From positions 1-64,000 of the forward strand of contig JAFSNB010000034.1 in NCBI GenBank assembly GCA_017447625.1: a stretch of DNA of 64,000 nucleotides, given 5' to 3'. Positions 1 through 7,985 of this stretch are shown here, in pieces; within the stretch, counting starts at the first letter, position 1, and each line of letters opens with the position of its first letter. Below the pieces are notes generated by a model. That model worked only from the letters and a program-made list of their open reading frames with translations, did not search any database and was not told the DNA's origin. The position numbers and the translations under genes are program-made. The stretch is from Bacteroidaceae bacterium (GTDB taxonomy: Bacteria > Bacteroidota > Bacteroidia > Bacteroidales > Bacteroidaceae).

Positions 1-394
1 AGTAGAAACTGTTCGGCTCCAAGTCGTGCACCGTGAACGACACGTTATACGGACATATACAGTCACACAACAACTCACTTTCAGGAGGAGCCACGCTGGC
101 TAACAAAAGGCCGGGCTCTCCATTGACGCCGTCGTAATAATTATACGTCGCTTCAATGTCCGGGATGCAGCAGTTTTCCCATAAGTTAAGCACTTCCACA
201 GTCAGTATGTCACCTTCCTTCGTCAAGACTATTGTCGGTGGCTTCCCATAATCATAATCCGACTCCTCTCCTGAACGTGTGTTTGCCAGACATCCGCTGT
301 TTTGCGTCTCCGCAACCACCATCTCCTGTGCCTCAACGCTTACTGCTGACATGAGCAGGAGTGCGATAAACAGTAAATCCCTTTTCGTCTTCAT
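1..394 (-). CDS. Secreted protein of unknown function, 3' end cut by window edge
   Basis: The ATG at 394 opens a frame that runs off the left edge after about 131 codons without a stop. The first 23 residues (MKTKRDLLFIALLLMSAVSV then EAQ) form a Sec signal peptide with a likely cleavage after EAQ; there is no lipobox Cys. The mature part is acidic and has a Cys cluster (ENCCIPDIEATYNYYDG, later LLCDCICPYNVSFTVHDLEP), suggesting disulfides or metal binding and a beta-sandwich-like C-terminal part. I do not recognise a family. It is the last visible member of the minus-strand secreted-protein cluster and is separated from the next gene by about 96 bases holding a heptad array. Confidence 0.7.
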   Translation of the reverse strand, partial: MKTKRDLLFIALLLMSAVSVEAQEMVVAETQNSGCLANTRSGEESDYDYGKPPTIVLTKEGDILTVEVLNLWENCCIPDIEATYNYYDGVNGEPGLLLASVAPPESELLCDCICPYNVSFTVHDLEPNSFY

Positions 395-435
395 AGTTTC
401 TATCGTTTTAGTCAATGTCTTTTTCATAGTCAGCA

Positions 436-470
436 TTCAACACATTCAACTTTCAACATTCAACTTCGTG
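436..470. repeat. Heptad array (ATTCAAC-type)
   Basis: Copies of ATTCAAC/TTTCAAC follow each other with a mostly 7-base period between the two flanking minus-strand genes. It belongs to the class of variable-sequence heptad arrays seen throughout the window. Confidence 0.6.
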
Positions 471-490
471 CTTACGCGAGGCTCAATTGT

Positions 491-2488
491 TCAACGGCTC
501 ACTCGTTTCCTTCCATTCTCAATATATATCCCATTTGGCAACCCTGAACCATTACCCTTTAACCCTGAACCATTTGTAAGCCGGCGGCCGCTCAGGTCGA
601 AAATGCCATTATTAGAGTTATCGTTTGCAACCTGTGGGGCAGGGAGGTCGTGGATGACACTTGTGAAATCCTCTGCCGTGAAAATACATACTCCATTCTC
701 ATAGCAAGAGACGAAGCGCGTATAGTCGTTACTCACAGGCGGGGCCTCATGTTTCGGGGGCTCAATGCCCGTAAGCTGAGAGCCGACTCCCTCCACCCAG
801 ATCTCGCGCCAAGTGTCCTCGCCGTCTTCAACCGTAGAGAGCATCCCTTCAGACCCGCCTTCAATCGTCTTCTGAAAGAAAGTCAGGCGGCGGAAATCCT
901 GACCTCTCACCGAAATGGTGTCTATGCAGTCAAGCATCCAATAGACCCTGCCGCGGCCATACTCGGAATTCCAGTCAAAGACACGCCCTATGTCATGACG
1001 CCCAAAATCATACATCGATGAGCCGTGGTTCGCTCCTGGAACAATCCTGCTAACAGATCGGCCATATTCCATCAGGATAAAGGCAAAACGCTCTGTCTGC
1101 GCATCCTTGTAATAGACTTTTTTGTATATGGTCCGGTCAACCATCGTATCGCCCTTCACCACATAGCTATACGGCTCTTCGTGTACTCCGTTTTCGTCCT
1201 CGAAATGATGGACATAGTTCCATGTCTTGCCCTCTATACCCATCTTATGATACCCCTTTTCTGTCAGTTCGGGCTGGATGTACTGATATAGAGTGTCACC
1301 ATTCACATCGCAGGCCGTCAGACTGCAATAGTTTCCCGGATAGGGCAACATCGAGAAGAAATCATTGACGCATCCGACACCTTCAATCCAACGCACCTTT
1401 AATTCTTCCCATTCTTCTACATACTCCTGTATGGCATCTATCGAGAGTTCTGTCACACGGAGCTCGCGCTCACCGTTCTGCATGGTCGAAAATCCGCTCA
1501 CAGTCAGAGTGCCTTCAGTCGTATTCAGTTTATCCCCAACTTCGCAGCCGAAGGCATACATCAAAGCCGCCTCTTCCTTACCTGCCGGAAAGCAATAGAC
1601 CCTCTTGTCTGTTTCATAGAGAGCGCCTTCGTACCTGACTTCGTCGCTGTTATACAGGTTCTTAGAATACAATTTCTTACATTCCTGCCCGGCAATGACC
1701 GTATCGCCTTTCAAATCGTACCAATAGTAATGATTGTACTGGTCGGGACGCGTAGGCAAGAAATTGTCGTATGTCCAATGCTTGCCTTCAACTACCAGAG
1801 GACGGTAAGTCTTCTCAAAGTTCTCCATTCCAATCTGGAAGAAGGCTTTACTGCGAAATATTGTATCGTTTCCGACTGCACAGTAGAATATCATTGTTGG
1901 GCCTTCAAGCTTTCCTCCATCCAGAATAGGTTTATAGCTTGGTTCAAGACTTCGCAGAAAGCCGACGCCCTGAATCCAGCCGCCGACTAAATTCACCATA
2001 GGTTTTGTTGAGACATATTGAACAGGCAGATGTCCGCTTTGGGGATAATGAAGGTCGTCCGACCAGAAAGTCTGAACAACAGAGAGTTCGCATGTCCGTA
2101 ATGTGTCGTTGATGTCATATACGGTAATTGTATCTCCTTCAGCCATGCCAAAGTCATAGTATAGGAATGGCCTTTCAGTACCCTTAGGGATAAAATAAAC
2201 TTTTTTGTCAACCTCAAACACGGGTGGCATAACGCCTCTTCCAAGTACAGTTCCATAGCAGTCGGTTTGTTTCCACGACCATTTCTTGCAGTTGTATTCG
2301 CCTATAACAGTGTCTCCGCTCATGGTATATATGCGAAGCTGCTTGGCATCCAAAGTGACTCCCATCGCTGCGACTTTCCACACCTTCCCTTCCTCTACAA
2401 ACGGGTGGTAGGTGTCTGCTTCAGCGCTTTGGATACATTGGCTAAAGCACAGAAAGGGAATACATATAAAACAGAATGATCTTTTCAT
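491..2488 (-). CDS. Large secreted protein with three tandem repeats of one domain and a sorting-type C-terminal tail
   Basis: The protein has 665 residues from the ATG at 2488; an in-frame TTG 24 bases upstream lies at the promoter box and is unlikely to be used. A signal peptide (KRSFCFICIPFLCFSQCIQS) is followed by three copies of a domain of about 180-190 residues, starting near residues 27, 228 and 413. Each copy begins YHPFVEEGKVW, YRPLVVEGKHW or YHKMGIEGKTW, then has GDTVI...CKK (GDTM...YKK in copy 3), then YDFG or YAFG, and ends W(I/V)(Q/E)GVG. The final 40 residues (GIFDLSGRRL...LPNGIYIENGRKRVSR) resemble the short C-terminal tails common on Prevotella exported proteins. Function is unknown; the module looks like a beta-rich surface domain. 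The tail contains a duplicated NGSGL block made by a 21-base DNA repeat. Confidence 0.8.
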   Translation of the reverse strand: MKRSFCFICIPFLCFSQCIQSAEADTYHPFVEEGKVWKVAAMGVTLDAKQLRIYTMSGDTVIGEYNCKKWSWKQTDCYGTVLGRGVMPPVFEVDKKVYFIPKGTERPFLYYDFGMAEGDTITVYDINDTLRTCELSVVQTFWSDDLHYPQSGHLPVQYVSTKPMVNLVGGWIQGVGFLRSLEPSYKPILDGGKLEGPTMIFYCAVGNDTIFRSKAFFQIGMENFEKTYRPLVVEGKHWTYDNFLPTRPDQYNHYYWYDLKGDTVIAGQECKKLYSKNLYNSDEVRYEGALYETDKRVYCFPAGKEEAALMYAFGCEVGDKLNTTEGTLTVSGFSTMQNGERELRVTELSIDAIQEYVEEWEELKVRWIEGVGCVNDFFSMLPYPGNYCSLTACDVNGDTLYQYIQPELTEKGYHKMGIEGKTWNYVHHFEDENGVHEEPYSYVVKGDTMVDRTIYKKVYYKDAQTERFAFILMEYGRSVSRIVPGANHGSSMYDFGRHDIGRVFDWNSEYGRGRVYWMLDCIDTISVRGQDFRRLTFFQKTIEGGSEGMLSTVEDGEDTWREIWVEGVGSQLTGIEPPKHEAPPVSNDYTRFVSCYENGVCIFTAEDFTSVIHDLPAPQVANDNSNNGIFDLSGRRLTNGSGLKGNGSGLPNGIYIENGRKRVSR
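546..581. repeat. 21-base direct repeat inside the C-terminal tail of the triplicated protein
   Basis: AACCCTGAACCATT recurs after 21 bases and encodes two NGSGL blocks in the loop between SGRRL and LPNGIYI. The period is three heptads and keeps the frame. Confidence 0.6.
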
Positions 2489-2509
2489 GACAATTTGACT
2501 TTTCCGGTG

Positions 2510-2517
2510 CAAATATA
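2510..2517 (-). promoter_or_regulatory. Bacteroidetes -7 box (TATATTTG)
   Basis: On the minus strand this reads TATATTTG, matching TAnnTTTG, and ends 22 bases before the ATG at 2488. It argues against the TTG start at 2512. Confidence 0.6.
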
Positions 2518-2565
2518 ATTGATTTTTATCATATAGTCCAATTTATACGTCTTTTTTCTTGTTTT

Positions 2566-4533
2566 TCACCGAAATGTACCATTTTTAATGTTCAATGTAC
2601 AGGTCAGAGGGAACTCATAGATGCCATCTGTCAAATCACTATCATTATGATTTATCATGATACCACCACCATGATCTATCTCTACATAACAATTGTCTTC
2701 CATTTTCAATCGCGCCTTATACAAATGGCCACCGTCCACTTTTAATTTACATCCATAGTCTAGCCATAGTTCGTATTCACGGATAAAATACCAGTTTCCC
2801 GTTATTGTCAGAGTGGCATTATTGGTTACTTCATAATGCCTAAATATAGTTTTATCACATGTGATTATTGTGTCATGATCGATTACAATGCTAGGAGCAG
2901 AATGGTCATCCCATCGAACAAAACCGTTTTCATCCATCGGGCCAATTCCCCAATTACTCTCATCTGCGTCTTCCTCTCGTGGTGCCCATTCCGGTAATGA
3001 GGATGGCGCAGGTCCAATGCCCCAAAAATAATAGCCATCACCATCAGCATCTTCACAAACAATATCCGCTTCGGTCAAATGTCTGCTCGTTATAGGCATG
3101 TCTATGAAATAAGGTGAACGCATATATTCAAATTGGTGAAAGACGACATATGCATAATCTGCATGATGACACATATTTTCACCTGCATAACTGTTCTTAA
3201 AAATCCAATAAGTATGGCCTATTGCTTGATCATTTGGTGAAAGACGTGTCAGAGGAAGCATATAATCCTCCCAACCTGGCAAAACATAATATACATAAGG
3301 AACTACTCTCCCAAAGCCTATTAAAGTCATAGCATGACCTTTCCATCCTCCAATACCAGGCCCCTTAAACATGAGGTCTCTTTTTATGTCATCAAATGTG
3401 CATGAAGAATCTAGTTCTGTACCAACAAACATATTGGGGTGTTGATGATATGATGGAATAAGAATAAGTGAATCCTGTTTGAAATTTGATATTCTAATGC
3501 ATTCGTTTCCGTAAGGACGGTTTGAGATATTGTCATGTAAATCTGTATTCATTATAAATGGATAGGAATCTTCATCTATTATTCCATAGCTCTTAGCGTA
3601 ATTTAACGCCTGATAAATAGTCCCTCCCTCATTGTAATCCAATCCGGAAAAAGCACAAATATCCCTCTCTGATAAGTCCATGTTGTCATGCCGATTATAA
3701 TACAATTTTACAAGACTTTCTACAGCTCCTACTGTAGCAAAAGCGACACAATAATGGCTGTTACCTTGATGATTGGCTGGAGTCGTCCAATCATAGCAAT
3801 GTCTGTTTCGCCAATCAAAGGTATCTATAACTTCAGATATACCTTCATCATCAGGAATACTATTTTGCCCCAGTTCGTATATGCCAGTTCCATAAAAATC
3901 AAAGTCAGCAATATAAGCGTCATATAAGTCTCCTTCTTTTAACGGAACCTTTTTCTTGTCATAAGCTGTAACAGCCATATCTGTGAGACCTGCTGCCCAA
4001 TGCTTATTATGCTTAATGTTATAAGTATTAATTCTATCAACAATATCTTGGGCTTGCGCCTTACGTAGATTATCTTGTTCGGCTTTAGATACAAGACGGT
4101 CAGGACGTTTATTGGTAAAATTTATGCTCTCAATATGGATGGAGGATTTGGCCAAAAATACTTTTATATATTTTGGATTAACACCATTCATCATGGCTGT
4201 TTCTTGACAAAACTGTTTGAGATGAACAGTATCTGTATCATAACGGAAATGATCACAATCTGCCACAAGGTACTCATGACCTTTTTCATCTTCCAAAACA
4301 ATACGAGTTAAACTGCTCTCTTGAGGTTGTATGATACTTACATCAACAGAAAGGGCATAAATTGTATCTCTATTATCTATGCATATAGTATCCGATTTAC
4401 TGAGATTCAGTTTCATATTCATCTTCTTTTCTGTCCTAAGCTGAGTCTTGAATAGATTGTCAGAATGGCTTGTAACAGGGAAGAGCAGCAAACAAAGAAC
4501 GAATGTACAGATTAAATATCTTTTGTCTATCAT
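2566..4533 (-). CDS. Secreted papain-like (C1 family) cysteine peptidase
   Basis: The protein has 655 residues from the ATG at 4533; an upstream in-frame TTG at 4557 would overlap the preceding gene, so the ATG is preferred. The signal peptide is MIDKRYLICTFVLCLLLFPV. The papain signature is clear: oxyanion Gln256 and catalytic Cys262 in NHQGNSHYCVAFA, His400 in KGHAMTLIGFG, Asn447 in YWIFKNSYAG. Residues 25-230 look like a propeptide or accessory region. After the peptidase domain come an acidic DADGDGYYFWGIGP stretch, possibly metal binding, and a beta-rich C-terminus that stops at TLNIKNGTFR with no obvious sorting motif, so the end may be shortened. The CGSC block of classical papains is replaced by NSHYC. 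It probably degrades or processes proteins outside the cell. It follows the S74-like gene after 13 bases, which suggests an operon. Confidence 0.85.
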   Translation of the reverse strand: MIDKRYLICTFVLCLLLFPVTSHSDNLFKTQLRTEKKMNMKLNLSKSDTICIDNRDTIYALSVDVSIIQPQESSLTRIVLEDEKGHEYLVADCDHFRYDTDTVHLKQFCQETAMMNGVNPKYIKVFLAKSSIHIESINFTNKRPDRLVSKAEQDNLRKAQAQDIVDRINTYNIKHNKHWAAGLTDMAVTAYDKKKVPLKEGDLYDAYIADFDFYGTGIYELGQNSIPDDEGISEVIDTFDWRNRHCYDWTTPANHQGNSHYCVAFATVGAVESLVKLYYNRHDNMDLSERDICAFSGLDYNEGGTIYQALNYAKSYGIIDEDSYPFIMNTDLHDNISNRPYGNECIRISNFKQDSLILIPSYHQHPNMFVGTELDSSCTFDDIKRDLMFKGPGIGGWKGHAMTLIGFGRVVPYVYYVLPGWEDYMLPLTRLSPNDQAIGHTYWIFKNSYAGENMCHHADYAYVVFHQFEYMRSPYFIDMPITSRHLTEADIVCEDADGDGYYFWGIGPAPSSLPEWAPREEDADESNWGIGPMDENGFVRWDDHSAPSIVIDHDTIITCDKTIFRHYEVTNNATLTITGNWYFIREYELWLDYGCKLKVDGGHLYKARLKMEDNCYVEIDHGGGIMINHNDSDLTDGIYEFPLTCTLNIKNGTFR

Positions 4534-4546
4534 AGCTAAACTCTTT

Positions 4547-5806
4547 TTACTTTTCAACTATCATTCTTCTGGTTTCAACGACTCTACCGTCGGTTACGAG
4601 GCTGTAAAGGTAAATTCCGTCTGAAAGCTTTGCAGAGGTTATCTTCACTTGTTGCTTGCCGCCAGCTGCGAGATCTATTTGATCTACCTTTTTGCCCTGC
4701 AAGTCATATACGTAGATGAACGTTTTCTTCACGTTGTGGGGGATGCTGACTTCTATTGTCGTACTGTTAGAGAACGGGTTGGGCTTATTCTGGCCAAGTG
4801 AAAGAAGTGTTACGTCTTCTGAGACATTGTCTATTTCTGTTGTCTGGGCCTTGACTTTTGCAGACGATTCTCCTTTCAGAGTCCTGATTTCTGCCTTAAG
4901 CTCATTTATTGCCTGAACAAGTATTGGCACCATTTCCATATAGTTGATACTCTTTGAGCCGTCTTCGTTCTCATAGACAAGTTCTGGGAAAACATGCTCT
5001 ACAGCCTCGGCTGACAATCCATAGTGTTGTCTTGAATAAATCTGTTTCTCGGATAATGAAGGATTTATCTGAGATTCCGATATGATAAACTGCAATGAAT
5101 CTGTGCCTTGTATTTGAATACTTACATCCCCATTCATGGCATTTTGCCCGTTATCATTTTCGTCAATAGCAGTCTCTGCCCTGTTTTCAATCATAAAGGT
5201 TGTGACATCTAAATTATCCAACATCGATAAAACAGATTTATCTGAGCAATCAAAACCGTTTGTAACTCCTGAAGATGAGGCATTTGGTGATAGTACTACT
5301 CCATTGATAGTACCTGTGGCTGTTAAATTCCCAACAATATGCACAGGCCCATTAAAATAGCCTGCAAATAAGCCGTTATTCAAACAACCATGATCAGTAG
5401 CACTTATTGTGCCATATATTCCTGCTCCTTTAAGAGTTCCCACCCTTCCAATGACTCCATAGCCGAACACATTTTCAAATGGATATGCCGTACTTGTGAA
5501 TAATCCTTCGCCTAAAATGCCGCAAGCCATTCCATAGTTATTCTTCTTTGCAATTCCATGTATGCCATAGCTTTCATATCCGTTATATTTTCTGGCTTCA
5601 ATTGTTGCAGCTTCTATTATACTAGTTGACTGATTATTGTTGAACAGAATGTTTAATGGCGTAATTTGAGTACTTCGTATATAGCATTGTGCATTGCTTT
5701 TAGGTGCTACGTTTATACCCACATGCCCAAGAGTATCTACTTTCAACTGCGCGTTTGCAGTCACGACTCCCATGAGCATGACTGTAAGGATAATGGTTTT
5801 CTTCAT
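4547..5806 (-). CDS. Secreted protein with S74-like chaperone region and T9SS type A sorting domain
   Basis: The protein has 419 residues with signal peptide MKKTIILTVMLMGVVTANAQ. Residues 22-180 are Gly/Asn-rich and fibre-like (YGIHGIAKKNNYGMACGI, FGYGVIGRVG). Residues about 240-315 contain IYSRQHYGLSAEAVEHVFPE followed by YMEMVPILVQAINELKAEI, the pattern of the S74 intramolecular chaperone found on phage tail fibres and Bacteroidetes surface fibres, ending in a coiled coil. Residues about 335-419 (LGQNKPNPFSNSTTIEVSIP ... GIYLYSLVTDGRVVETRRM) are a T9SS type A sorting domain, so the protein should cross the outer membrane through the gliding/Por system. I infer a trimeric surface fibre. The peptidase gene follows immediately; coexport is likely. 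Confidence 0.82.
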   Translation of the reverse strand: MKKTIILTVMLMGVVTANAQLKVDTLGHVGINVAPKSNAQCYIRSTQITPLNILFNNNQSTSIIEAATIEARKYNGYESYGIHGIAKKNNYGMACGILGEGLFTSTAYPFENVFGYGVIGRVGTLKGAGIYGTISATDHGCLNNGLFAGYFNGPVHIVGNLTATGTINGVVLSPNASSSGVTNGFDCSDKSVLSMLDNLDVTTFMIENRAETAIDENDNGQNAMNGDVSIQIQGTDSLQFIISESQINPSLSEKQIYSRQHYGLSAEAVEHVFPELVYENEDGSKSINYMEMVPILVQAINELKAEIRTLKGESSAKVKAQTTEIDNVSEDVTLLSLGQNKPNPFSNSTTIEVSIPHNVKKTFIYVYDLQGKKVDQIDLAAGGKQQVKITSAKLSDGIYLYSLVTDGRVVETRRMIVEK

Positions 5807-5868
5807 AATTGATGATTGTTTTATTGGTTTTGTTTTCTGAAAGTTAGTCTTGATTTGTTCTTTTCATT

Positions 5869-5925
5869 TCATTTCATCAGGGAGCCTCAGGAAGAGGCAA
5901 TGTCCCCGGTGAAATGATGGTTTTT
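5869..5925. other. Long imperfect stem-loop between two secreted-protein genes
   Basis: TCATTTCA and TGAAATGA arms enclose an inner GCCTC...GAGGC hairpin. It lies downstream of the 5946-6461 lipoprotein gene. No clear T-run follows on either strand, so terminator function is uncertain. Confidence 0.35.
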
Positions 5926-5945
5926 GAATACGTATTAATTTTTGT

Positions 5946-6461
5946 CTAAGATTGTATTCTATTGAGGTGAACCTTAAGTGAGGGGACTTCGTAAGTTGAG
6001 GAATCTGCATGTGCATCCCTTGCATTTACATCACCTCTGACCTCACCTTCAAAAGCATATTTGATGCCGTCAACTGTTACCTCTCCAGAGAATGGAGCCT
6101 CTGGCCCTTCAAATTTTAGAGTCGTATATTTGTCCTTCTTTGGAAACCCTTTTATGTATATCTCCCAATAGTAAACAGATGGGACTGTTTGGGTGTAGAG
6201 AGGTGTTCCATCTGTATTTGTTATTACTGTGTCATGACTTTCAATGGCTTCCGATAGCACTAATGCCCTCAGTCCTGTTACGGTATCGCCATCCACGGTG
6301 AAGACAATTTCATCCTCATAGTATCTGCCATCCATCCTACTGCCATTGACACCCCTGTTGAATCTCTCTGAGACAGGGAATGCGTCATCTGATGAACATG
6401 CAAGAAACAGAAAGGGTGCAAATACCAAGAGAAGAGCCAAAATAGATGTAATCTTTTTCAT
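5946..6461 (-). CDS. Small lipoprotein of unknown function
   Basis: The protein has 171 residues from the ATG at 6461 (MKKITSILALLLVFAPFLFL then ACSSDDAF). The lipobox LAC|S predicts a lipidated Cys near residue 22, and the SSDD after it is typical of Bacteroidetes lipoproteins. The mature part is a small beta-rich domain (DGRYYEDEIVFTVDGDTVTG, later GEVTVDGIKYAFEGEV), suggesting a barrel or lipocalin-like fold; I cannot name the family with certainty. It shares the odd CSSDDAF junction with the neighbouring lipoprotein at 6573-7373, although the rest is not similar. It is probably part of the minus-strand secreted cluster. Confidence 0.7.
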   Translation of the reverse strand: MKKITSILALLLVFAPFLFLACSSDDAFPVSERFNRGVNGSRMDGRYYEDEIVFTVDGDTVTGLRALVLSEAIESHDTVITNTDGTPLYTQTVPSVYYWEIYIKGFPKKDKYTTLKFEGPEAPFSGEVTVDGIKYAFEGEVRGDVNARDAHADSSTYEVPSLKVHLNRIQS

Positions 6462-6572
6462 AGTTTTCAAATATGAGTTGTTAAAATGACAGGTCTGGTA
6501 AAATAATGCCACAGACAGTGCGATACTTTAAATCTTGTACCTGCACAATCTGTGGCTGACAAAATCCGTTTA

Positions 6573-7373
6573 TTAAATTGTTGGGGGATACATCGTTTTC
6601 AGGCCAAAGAAGAGTTTGAAAGAAGACATCTTGTCATTAAATCTAGGAAGACAGAAATGAGAGGTCACAGTGCTTGCATCGGCAGTACTTACGATTGTAG
6701 AACCTCCATAGCCGATATTCGCATAACCTATAAATACGAGGGTGATTTGGCTACAATTATATGTGTAATTGTTTATTGTAACCGTTCCTGCGGAATTCAT
6801 TTTATTTGTCATCTCTAGGGATGAACTCTTGTCATCGAAACTTGTATATTCCCAGTCTGAGAGATTGTTCATGTAATATGTGTCAGACGCGCCAATTACA
6901 TAGAAAGTATAATGGCGGTCATTGTAATGAGTGTCATCAAACAACGTAACTTCACCAAGATGCTGGGTCTCATCATCCACAAAAGCCCTTGTTCCCTTTT
7001 CTTCGCATTGGATTATGTGCTTCTCGTCAAGGCACTGCTCAACATTGTCATAGAGTATGATTTCCTTGTCACTCACCAAATATATACATAGCTCCGGCTT
7101 TGTCGCTTCCATCTCAGCAAACCATGTGGAGAAATTTTCATTGAGGAACTTAACATTCCCCTTTCCATCCAAGGTTGTAGGGATATCCTTATATGTGATG
7201 TCCTTGTATGTGACACTTATTGTACCTGCCTCAGCTCCGCTTCTTGTCTGCTCTTCTGACGAATTTGATTCAGATTGATGGGATGTTTCAAAAGCATCGT
7301 CGCTGCTGCAAGCTGTTAGTCCGCACAAGGCAATGGCGAGCATTGCCGAAAAAAGAAATTTTGTCTTTCTCAT
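6573..7373 (-). CDS. Lipoprotein of unknown function, possibly crystallin-like C-terminus
   Basis: The protein has 266 residues. MRKTKFLFSAMLAIALCGLT then ACSSDDAF gives a type II signal with lipidation at about Cys22. A Ser/Glu-rich spacer (SESNSSEEQTRSG) leads to a beta-rich body. Two stretches, CIYLVSDKEIILYDNVEQCL and ITLVFIGYANIGYGG, have the aromatic-plus-YGG spacing of beta/gamma-crystallin Greek-key motifs, but the match is weak. The CSSDDAF start is shared with the next gene. No catalytic motif is visible. A perfect hairpin at 7439-7470 separates it from the DUF3244 gene upstream. Confidence 0.65.
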   Translation of the reverse strand: MRKTKFLFSAMLAIALCGLTACSSDDAFETSHQSESNSSEEQTRSGAEAGTISVTYKDITYKDIPTTLDGKGNVKFLNENFSTWFAEMEATKPELCIYLVSDKEIILYDNVEQCLDEKHIIQCEEKGTRAFVDDETQHLGEVTLFDDTHYNDRHYTFYVIGASDTYYMNNLSDWEYTSFDDKSSSLEMTNKMNSAGTVTINNYTYNCSQITLVFIGYANIGYGGSTIVSTADASTVTSHFCLPRFNDKMSSFKLFFGLKTMYPPTI

Positions 7374-7438
7374 TTTTGTAAGTTTTTAATTGTTGAAAAA
7401 ATGTTTTGTTATTAATAATAATGTGTGTTCTCGTAGAT

Positions 7439-7470
7439 ACCTTCATGTGGTTGTATAGCCACATGAAGGT
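7439..7470. terminator. Perfect 12-bp hairpin between DUF3244 gene and lipoprotein gene
   Basis: ACCTTCATGTGG and CCACATGAAGGT form a perfect stem around an 8-base loop directly after the DUF3244 stop. It lacks a long T-run, so it could be a weak terminator or an RNA-stabilising hairpin. Confidence 0.5.
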
Positions 7471-7482
7471 TCAAATAGTTTA

Positions 7483-7836
7483 CTACAGCATTATAAAGCC
7501 GTAGTAATAGTAGTCATCCGTTACGAAGCGGATCTCGTAGTCGCCAGAGAGGGTTGAGGGCAGGACAACTAGCGAGGTTCCGGCTGCGATTACGGTGGAA
7601 TATACCACAACCCCGTCCTCATCAAGGATCTGCAACTCGTACTCACATACATTATTATTAATGTACATGTCAACGCCTTCAACAAGAATCTCAATCGAAG
7701 TCTCTGGAGATTTACCAAATTCCGGTTTCTCTTTGTCTGTGTCAAAGTTGACTTTTAACAATTCAATCCAGTTGTTGCCTGGATACATGCTACATGGTGC
7801 AATCACCATCGCGAGCAAAAATAATAGTTTTTTCAT
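7483..7836 (-). CDS. DUF3244-like small secreted protein
   Basis: The protein has 117 residues. The signal peptide MKKLLFLLAMVIAPCSMYPG is followed by WIELLKVNFDTDKEKPEFGK, then SIEILVEGVDMYINNNVCEY, YELQILDEDGVVVYSTV and a closing GDYEIRFVTDDYYYYGFIML. This order (WI.L, a first long strand pair, VxDxxGxVVY, GxYxIxF...YYGxF) matches DUF3244, a small Ig-like domain secreted by Bacteroides and relatives; its role is unknown. It has its own promoter box at 7866-7873 and no sorting tail, so it is probably periplasmic or carried out by other means. Confidence 0.72.
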   Translation of the reverse strand: MKKLLFLLAMVIAPCSMYPGNNWIELLKVNFDTDKEKPEFGKSPETSIEILVEGVDMYINNNVCEYELQILDEDGVVVYSTVIAAGTSLVVLPSTLSGDYEIRFVTDDYYYYGFIML

Positions 7837-7865
7837 TGGTTAATATGTATTTGTTTAAACGGTCG

Positions 7866-7873
7866 CAAAGGTA
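7866..7873 (-). promoter_or_regulatory. -7 box (TACCTTTG) of the DUF3244 gene
   Basis: Minus-strand TACCTTTGCGACC lies about 30 bases before the ATG at 7836. Confidence 0.65.
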
Positions 7874-7910
7874 CATACTTTATAGTATAGTGACCAAATC
7901 CGTTTCAATA

Positions 7911-7954
7911 AAAAAGTAAACAAAAAGTAAACATCGCATGGTGTTTACTTTTTG
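7911..7954 (-). terminator. Rho-independent terminator of the TPR regulator gene
   Basis: CAAAAAGTAAACA pairs perfectly with TGTTTACTTTTTG around an 8-base loop, and on the minus strand a T-rich tail (TTTTTGTTTACTTTTTT) follows. It lies about 30 bases beyond the stop at 7986. Confidence 0.75.
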
Positions 7955-7985
7955 TTTACTCCATATAATCAATTGATTATGTATG

